Source: Ruminococcus sp. (lineage in GTDB: Bacteria > Bacillota > Clostridia > Oscillospirales > Ruminococcaceae). From it: a stretch of 39,744 nt of DNA. Numbering within the stretch: position 1 is the first letter of the stretch; each line of letters begins with the position of its first letter. This document shows, one piece after another, positions 34,852 to 39,744 of the stretch. The notes under the pieces are model-generated. The model ran no database searches. It was given only the letters and a program-made list of their open reading frames with translations, and had not been told where the DNA came from. Both the position numbers and the translations under genes were made by a program. The stretch spans positions 1 to 39,744 of the forward strand of contig JAFXXU010000025.1 of the NCBI GenBank assembly GCA_017542125.1, in the 5' to 3' direction.

Positions 34852-35562
34852 TTATTTATAGTAGTTGTAGTGCTTTTCCAGAAAATGGAATGCTATCGTG
34901 ACTATCGCGTTGAGCACGAAGTAGAAAAGTCCCGCGATGAACAGGGGCATTATGGAGCTGTAGGTGTTCATCATCTGCTTGGCTTTCAGCATTATCTCGG
35001 CATAGGCGATTATGGTCGCCAGGGATGTATCCTTTACCAGCACGATGACCTCGTTGCCCGTGGCGGGGATGACCCGCTTTATCACCTGGGGGAGTATGAC
35101 CCGGAAAAAGGTCTGCATACGGGTGAGACCAAGCATCTGCGCTGCCTCGTACTGCCCCACGGGTATGGACTCTATGCCGCCGCGGAAGATCTCGGCAAAG
35201 TAGGCGGCGTAGTTCAGCGAGAAGGCCACGATCAGGGTGATGAACATATAGTTCTCCGAGTGCATAAAGTCATCCAGGACTTCGATGAAGCCCCCGGTGC
35301 TCCCCGAGTCGCGGGCGTTCTTGACCAGCATCGGTATAGCGTAGTAGGCCGCCACGATCTGGAGCATCAGCGGCGTTCCGCGCATAATGAGTATGTAAAT
35401 GTTCGTCAGCCAGGAAACGGGCTTGAACCGGCACTTTTTCAGCCACGCCACGATAACTCCCAGAGGTATCGAGAACAGCAGCGTGAAGAAGAAAAGCTTC
35501 AATGTATTGGGAAGATACTCCATAAGTATCTTCGAGACATTTTTTATATCGTCAAAGCTCAA
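34852..35562 (-). CDS. Polar amino acid ABC transporter, permease
   Basis: 236 residues from a TTG start at 35562. It is a His/Glu/Gln/Arg/opine-family permease with five membrane segments, the N-terminal T-L-K-L-F-F-F-T-L motif and the EAA loop [22 protein letters not shown] longer frame starting with GTG at 35604 is ruled out because that codon overlaps the -10 box. GGAGG at 35572-35576 lies 9 bases before the TTG at 35562; another TTG at 35568 is too close. No solute-binding protein gene is in this window. Confidence 0.88.
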   Translation of the reverse strand: MSFDDIKNVSKILMEYLPNTLKLFFFTLLFSIPLGVIVAWLKKCRFKPVSWLTNIYILIMRGTPLMLQIVAAYYAIPMLVKNARDSGSTGGFIEVLDDFMHSENYMFITLIVAFSLNYAAYFAEIFRGGIESIPVGQYEAAQMLGLTRMQTFFRVILPQVIKRVIPATGNEVIVLVKDTSLATIIAYAEIMLKAKQMMNTYSSIMPLFIAGLFYFVLNAIVTIAFHFLEKHYNYYK

Positions 35563-35595
35563 GAGCAAGGACCTCCGATCAATAAGGCTGCTTTG

Positions 35596-35624
35596 ATTAT
35601 ACACTATTTTCCTGTATACGTCAA
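35596..35624 (-). promoter_or_regulatory. Sigma-A promoter for the amino acid ABC transporter
   Basis: Minus strand: TTGACG (35619-35624), 17-base spacer and perfect TATAAT (35596-35601). It fixes the transcription start near 35588 and so decides the translation start of the permease. Confidence 0.85.
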
Positions 35625-35695
35625 GACGAGGCGGAAAATTGAAGGAGTTTCTCCGAAAAGCAGGAAAGTCCGCAAGAAATGGTTAATCCTGACAG

Positions 35696-35724
35696 TTGAT
35701 TTGGCAAGGCTTATGTGATATAAT
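35696..35724 (+). promoter_or_regulatory. Sigma-A promoter for the MATE gene
   Basis: TTGATT (35696-35701), 17-base spacer and perfect TATAAT (35719-35724). The predicted ~200-nt leader contains the whole inverted-repeat element at 35738-35916. Confidence 0.75.
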
Positions 35725-35737
35725 ACAGGGTGAGCAG

Positions 35738-35916
35738 TTTACAATGCACAATTAAGGCTTCGGCGGCTTTGCTTAGTGCTGTCTGCGGGCCGTGCATTTT
35801 AACAGCTTCACAAGTGTACCTGCCTGCGCCCGGCAGTCTGCCCGAGACGGGCAATTTGAACGCTTCTCCCTCACATCAATGTGAGCGAAGCGAACTCCGC
35901 AATTGTGCATTGAAAA
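35738..35916. repeat. Third type of inverted-repeat element in the MATE gene leader
   Basis: CAATGCACAATT (35742-35753) and AATTGTGCATTG (35901-35912) are perfect 12-bp inverted repeats about 170 bp apart, and similarity extends a few bases outward. Inside are hairpins TGCCCG-AGA-CGGGCA and TCACAT-CA-ATGTGA. There is no coding capacity and no clear target duplication. The ends resemble abundant CAATGCACAATT intergenic repeats I recall from related genomes. It separates the MATE promoter from its ribosome site. Confidence 0.65.
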
Positions 35917-35934
35917 AGAAAAGAGGTCATCCGA

Positions 35935-37323
35935 GTGAGCGCGTCAGGACGTATAGATATGCTGAACGGTCCGCTTTGGAATAAAATACTGAGGTTTGCC
36001 CTCCCCCTTGCCCTGACGGGCATTTTGCAGCAGCTTTTCAACGCTGCGGATATCGCTGTGGTGGGGCAGTTCTCCGGCGGTGACGGCGAGGCGGCCAAGG
36101 CAGCCATCGGAGCCAACACCCCCATCATACATCTGATAATCAACACCTTCATAGGTATTGCCCTCGGCACCAATGTGTTTATCGCAAACGCCGTGGGCAG
36201 CCGGGACGACGCTGCGGTGAGCAAGGCCGCCCATACCTCGGTGAGCGTTTCCTTCCTGGCGGGGTTTGTCATCGCCGCGGTGGGTGAGCTGCTTGCCGAG
36301 CCCATACTCTCCTCCCAGAATGTCCCCGAGAATGTGCTGCCTATGGCGGTGCTCTATTTCCGCATCTATTTGACCGGCGTCCCCGTGATACTGCTTTACA
36401 ACTTCGAGTCGGCCATCTTCCGCGGGGTGGGCAATACCAAGACGCCTCTTATCATACTGATGCTGGCAGGTGTGCTGAACGTGCTGTTCAATCTCTTCTT
36501 CGTCATCATGCTGGGGATGTCGGTGGCGGGAGTCGCTCTGGCGACGGTCATCTCCAACGCCGTCAGCTCCGGGCTGCTGTTTTTCAGGCTGCTCCGCTCC
36601 GAGGGACCCACAAAGCTCTCCTTTAAGAAAATGCGCCCCGATAAGCGGGTGCTGCTGAGAATTCTCCGCATAGGCGTTCCGGCAGGAGTGCAGTCAGCGG
36701 TGTTCTCCGGGGCGAATATGCTGATACAGAGCGCTATCAACACTCTCGGCAGCGCTGTAATGTCGGCCTCCAGCGCCGCCCAGAACCTGGAGGGCATAGC
36801 TTATTTCGTCCTCAACAGCTTCGGGCAGGCCTGTACCACCTTCGTCGGTCAGAATTACGGTGCCGGTAAGATAGACCGCTGCAAGCGCTCGCTGAGGATA
36901 GCATATCTCGAGGGCATAGCCGCCACAGCTGCGGCAATAGGGATAATTCTCTTCTCGGGCAGGTCCCTGCTCTCACTCTTCGGCGGCAGCGACGAGGTCA
37001 TTGAGATAGGCTATACCAGGCTCATAATCATCTTCACGGCATATTTCTTCTCCCTGACCTACGATACCTTCTCCGGATACCTCCGGGGCTTCGGCATCTC
37101 GGCGCTTCCCGCGCTGCTGACTATGGCAGGCATCTGCGGCATAAGGATAACCTGGATATACCTTGTCTTCCCGAAATACGAGAGCTTCAAGTGCATAATG
37201 ATTGTCTACCCCCTGAGCCTTGGCACCACAGCGGTGCTTATCCTGGGAGCGGTGCTGATCATCCGCCCCGCAAAACGGGCAAAGCGTGCTATGGAAAAAG
37301 CCGCCCTGAATACCGAACAATAA
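35935..37323 (+). CDS. MATE family efflux transporter
   Basis: 462 residues with 12 predicted membrane segments in two homologous halves. The start is GTG at 35935 after AGAGGT; the first internal ATG would remove the conserved amphipathic opening before L-P-L-A-L-T-G-I-L-Q-Q-L-F-N-A-A-D. The N-terminal D-M-L-N-G-P-L-W-N-K-I and the second-half V-P-A-G-V-Q-S and F-G-Q-A-C-T-T-F-V-G-Q-N-Y-G-A-G motifs are typical of DinF/NorM-like MATE exporters, which expel drugs or metabolites using Na+ or H+. Its substrate is unknown. The stop TAA is part of the TAAA duplicated around the element that follows. Confidence 0.92.
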   Translation: MSASGRIDMLNGPLWNKILRFALPLALTGILQQLFNAADIAVVGQFSGGDGEAAKAAIGANTPIIHLIINTFIGIALGTNVFIANAVGSRDDAAVSKAAHTSVSVSFLAGFVIAAVGELLAEPILSSQNVPENVLPMAVLYFRIYLTGVPVILLYNFESAIFRGVGNTKTPLIILMLAGVLNVLFNLFFVIMLGMSVAGVALATVISNAVSSGLLFFRLLRSEGPTKLSFKKMRPDKRVLLRILRIGVPAGVQSAVFSGANMLIQSAINTLGSAVMSASSAAQNLEGIAYFVLNSFGQACTTFVGQNYGAGKIDRCKRSLRIAYLEGIAATAAAIGIILFSGRSLLSLFGGSDEVIEIGYTRLIIIFTAYFFSLTYDTFSGYLRGFGISALPALLTMAGICGIRITWIYLVFPKYESFKCIMIVYPLSLGTTAVLILGAVLIIRPAKRAKRAMEKAALNTEQ

Positions 37324-37324
37324 A

Positions 37325-37496
37325 GGCAACACCGCACAACCCGCGGCTTGCGCCTCTGCACGTCATCTGCTTGCAGATTTTCCGTCATAGCACACAAATT
37401 TTCCTTGCCGGGCGTCAGCCCGCCTGCGTCAAATTTATGCACTCTGACGAAAAATCTGACTGCGCATCTGACGCACAGGGGTTGTGCGGTATTGCC
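37325..37496 (+). repeat. MITE-like element, copy C, with 4-bp target duplication
   Basis: 172 bp, the same length as copy B. GGCAACACCGCACAACCC (37325-37342) and GGGTTGTGCGGTATTGCC (37479-37496) are terminal inverted repeats matching at 17 of 18 positions. TAAA flanks it at 37321-37324 and 37497-37500. The central hairpin is CGGGC-GTCA-GCCCG (37409-37422). It fills nearly the whole gap between the MATE stop and the GH25 gene, leaving 33 bases with the ribosome site and no independent promoter. Confidence 0.92.
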
Positions 37497-37529
37497 TAAA
37501 CGCTCCGGCAGAAAGGACGGAATGATCCT

Positions 37530-39713
37530 ATGAGATTTTACAGAGCCGCTGCATCGCTGGCAATGGCGGCTGTTATGCTGTTCGCCCCGGCGGCGGAGAG
37601 CTTCGGGAAGGATGCTGCGGTCACAGCTCCCGAGGAACAGCCTGCGGCAGCAGTAACGGTAACAAATGCTGTTTCGGAAGCCCCCGCAGAGGTGCAGGCC
37701 GAGGCCGCCCTCCCGGAGGAGCAGAAGCCCGCTAAGGCGGTGATCCTTTCGGAGGACACCACAGCCGTATATGTTACAGACCTCCGGGGAGATGTGCTTG
37801 AGGACGAGGAAGCCATCCCGGAGCCGGAGGAGGCGCTGCCCGAGGAGATCGAGGCTGAGCGCCGCTACATCGCACAGAACCCGGAGCTGGCAGCCATGGG
37901 GGCGGTCATCCCCGAGGGGAGCGACGTTCCCGTTGCGGAATGTGATGCGGGCTTCCACAAATATGTGGCCTCGCTGATGAGAAATCAGGGCATGACTGTC
38001 TCCTTAAACAAGCTGGCGCTGCCCGTTACCCTTAACGCCATCGCCATTTCCGGCGCTGACAGCCTGATACATCAGGAGCGTTTCGCCAACTGCATCAAGA
38101 CCTTCGGCACCGATGTTTCGGAATTTCAGGGGAACATCGACTGGGTAAAGGTCAAGGCGGCGGGGATAGATTTCTGCATACTCAGAGCGGGCTACCGGGG
38201 CTACGGCAAGAAGGGCACCCTGGTGCTCGACCCCAAGTTCGTCAACAACTTAAAGAACGCCAAGGCGGCGGGTCTCAAGGTGGGCGTTTACTTCTTCACT
38301 CAGGCCATCACCGTGGCAGAGGCTAAGGAAGAGGCGGATTTCGTTTACCAGTACATAAAGGGCTACAGCCTTGACCTCCCCGTTTACTGCGATATGGAGG
38401 AGATATACTACGACACCGGCAGGCTGGATTCCGCCAACCTGACAATGGCCCAGAAGACTGCCATCATCGAGGCCTTCTGCGACAGGATACTGGCGCTGGG
38501 CTACGAGGCGGGAGTTTACTCAAACCCCAGCTGGATGACCTACTACCTTGACCGCGCCAAGCTGGAGGCCAAGTACCCCATATGGCTGGCGAATTACGTC
38601 AAGGAGACAAAGTATCAGTACAAGTTCAACATATGGCAGTACGATACGGGGACGATAAACGGCATATCCGGCGCTACGGATATGGATGTCAAGTACGACC
38701 CCGCAGTTCCCGGGACGGTGACGGGCTTCACCTGCACCGGAGCCACCTCAAACTCCCTCACCTTCAAGTGGGACGAGCAGGAGAACCCCTGCCAGTCCTA
38801 TCAGGTGGTTAGATATGATCCAACCAATATGTCCTACACCGTGGTGGGGACCACCAACACCTGCACCTTCACCCTTAAGAACCTGCAGCCCCTCACCAGC
38901 GCACAGTACACCGTAAGGGGGCTCAACACCTTCAACGGCAAGAGCTACTTGGGTCAGCTCTGCGCGGCTGTGAAGACTATGACCCTCTGCACCCCCGTTT
39001 CGGAGCTGAAAGCGGAGGCCAGCGGCAGATCTCTGGCCATCAGCTGGAAGAGCTCCGATGCCTCGCTGACACATCTTGTCTATGTGGGCAGCGGCTCGGC
39101 GGCACCCATTTGCGTGGGGATGGTACAGGGTGAGAGCTACGTTTACCCCTGCAAGGAGGGGGCCTACACGGTATTCATAAGATCCTGCCTGAGATCCGGA
39201 GGCAAGCTGCTGGGGCAGAACGATTCTGCTTCGGTGAATGTCAGCGTAGGAGCCGTCAGGGCGGAGGCGGAGATCAGGAGCGTGGGCAAGGACAGCATCA
39301 CCATCGGCTGGAACAATGCTGTCACGGCTGACAAGTGCCGCATCTACTGGATAGACGAAAAGTCCGGCTCGGAGCTGCTCATCGACGAGGTAAATGCTTC
39401 GGCGGGAGAATACGTTTGTGCGGGGCTGAAGCTCTCGGAGCGGTACACCTACCGGGTGGACACCCTTTACGGCGGGAACGTCACCGAAAGCTCGGCGCTG
39501 CTGACGGCGGTAACGAGGAACGGCCTGGCGGGTGATCTCAACAGCGACGGCAAGGTGAATATGCAGGATATGTGGCTGCTGAAAATGTATCTCAACGGCA
39601 AGGCAAAGATCGACACCACCAACGCCGATCTGAACTGCGACAAGGTCGTTGACGATAAGGATCTTGAGATGTTCGCAAGGATCATCGCGGGGTCGTCGGA
39701 AAAAATGGTATAA
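37530..39713 (+). CDS. Secreted GH25 lysozyme-like dockerin protein
   Basis: 727 residues. Signal peptide at about 1-27, then an alanine/glutamate/proline-rich linker and spacer to about residue 185. A GH25 muramidase domain spans about 191-390: F-G-T-D-V-S-E-F-Q-G-N-I-D-W with catalytic Asp195, Y-F-F-T-Q-A and Y-C-D-M-E-E. Such domains cut the bacterial cell-wall glycan. Two or three fibronectin III-like domains follow (about 392-660; F-T-C-T-G-A-T-S-N-S-L-T-F-K-W opens the first). A type I dockerin ends the protein (about 667-725) with loops D-L-N-S-D-G-K-V-N..D and D-L-N-C-D-K-V-V-D..D. A cohesin-bound cell-wall hydrolase is the simplest reading. The start at 37530 follows a modest AAAGGA site. 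Confidence 0.9.
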   Translation: MRFYRAAASLAMAAVMLFAPAAESFGKDAAVTAPEEQPAAAVTVTNAVSEAPAEVQAEAALPEEQKPAKAVILSEDTTAVYVTDLRGDVLEDEEAIPEPEEALPEEIEAERRYIAQNPELAAMGAVIPEGSDVPVAECDAGFHKYVASLMRNQGMTVSLNKLALPVTLNAIAISGADSLIHQERFANCIKTFGTDVSEFQGNIDWVKVKAAGIDFCILRAGYRGYGKKGTLVLDPKFVNNLKNAKAAGLKVGVYFFTQAITVAEAKEEADFVYQYIKGYSLDLPVYCDMEEIYYDTGRLDSANLTMAQKTAIIEAFCDRILALGYEAGVYSNPSWMTYYLDRAKLEAKYPIWLANYVKETKYQYKFNIWQYDTGTINGISGATDMDVKYDPAVPGTVTGFTCTGATSNSLTFKWDEQENPCQSYQVVRYDPTNMSYTVVGTTNTCTFTLKNLQPLTSAQYTVRGLNTFNGKSYLGQLCAAVKTMTLCTPVSELKAEASGRSLAISWKSSDASLTHLVYVGSGSAAPICVGMVQGESYVYPCKEGAYTVFIRSCLRSGGKLLGQNDSASVNVSVGAVRAEAEIRSVGKDSITIGWNNAVTADKCRIYWIDEKSGSELLIDEVNASAGEYVCAGLKLSERYTYRVDTLYGGNVTESSALLTAVTRNGLAGDLNSDGKVNMQDMWLLKMYLNGKAKIDTTNADLNCDKVVDDKDLEMFARIIAGSSEKMV

Positions 39714-39721
39714 ACAGCACA

Positions 39722-39744
39722 CGCGGAGCGTTCCGGGCTCCGCG
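39722..39744 (+). terminator. Terminator stem at the window edge, after the GH25 gene
   Basis: CGCGGAGC (39722-39729), 7-base loop and GCTCCGCG (39737-39744) form a perfect 8-bp stem that ends exactly at the window edge. The T tract, if any, lies outside. Confidence 0.65.

Overview
The window looks like a chromosomal segment of a GC-rich anaerobic Firmicute of the Ruminococcus type (Oscillospiraceae). The basis is two secreted proteins that end in type I dockerin modules (duplicated 12-residue calcium loops), an anaerobic class III ribonucleotide reductase with its activase, AGGAGG-type ribosome binding sites and sigma-A promoters of the TTGACA-N17-TATAAT kind. No rRNA, tRNA, CRISPR array, prophage or transposase gene was seen. 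The genus is an inference from gene content.

Layout. 1-361: two non-coding inverted-repeat elements. 362-8098 (+): a tight cluster of a secreted dockerin protein, class II galT, a membrane-anchored PIG-L deacetylase and a YfhO-family membrane protein. 8138-10719 (+): an alpha/beta hydrolase and prfC. 11241-14572 (+): nrdD, nrdG and a small TIGR04076-like protein, behind a strong promoter with a tandem NrdR-box arrangement. 14702-21342 (-): manA, a ROK glucokinase, ilvD, a small membrane-anchored protein and pyrC, with pyrF after a terminator. 21475-22419 (-): an esterase lipoprotein. 22530-27597 (-): a second PIG-L/YfhO pair plus a sulfatase-fold membrane enzyme. 27706-28704 (-): an unusual membrane protein. 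28913-32137 (+): an ABC-2 exporter. 32374-35562 (-): mgtE under an M-box-like leader, and an amino-acid ABC ATPase and permease with no binding protein nearby. 35935-39713 (+): a MATE transporter and a GH25 lysozyme-like dockerin protein.

How the genes may work together. The two PIG-L/YfhO pairs are clear paralogues 16 kb apart in opposite orientation. One sits with galT, the other with a phosphatase/sulfatase-superfamily enzyme. YfhO proteins act in extracytoplasmic glycosylation of teichoic-type polymers in Bacillus and Listeria, and PIG-L enzymes N-deacetylate GlcNAc-type sugars. The predicted topology of both PIG-L copies puts the catalytic domain outside the cell. A duplicated pathway that adds and then de-acetylates a surface sugar is the most coherent hypothesis for the unassigned genes.

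Most notable points. (1) A MITE-like repeat occurs three times, at 1-192, 32138-32309 and 37325-37496. It has 18-bp terminal inverted repeats, 4-bp target duplications at the two complete copies, and an internal hairpin kept with different sequence. Copies lie immediately upstream of both dockerin genes. (2) NrdD appears to stop just before the glycyl-radical loop. (3) The duplicated PIG-L/YfhO module. (4) Seven tandem H...C...CxxC repeats in the first dockerin protein.
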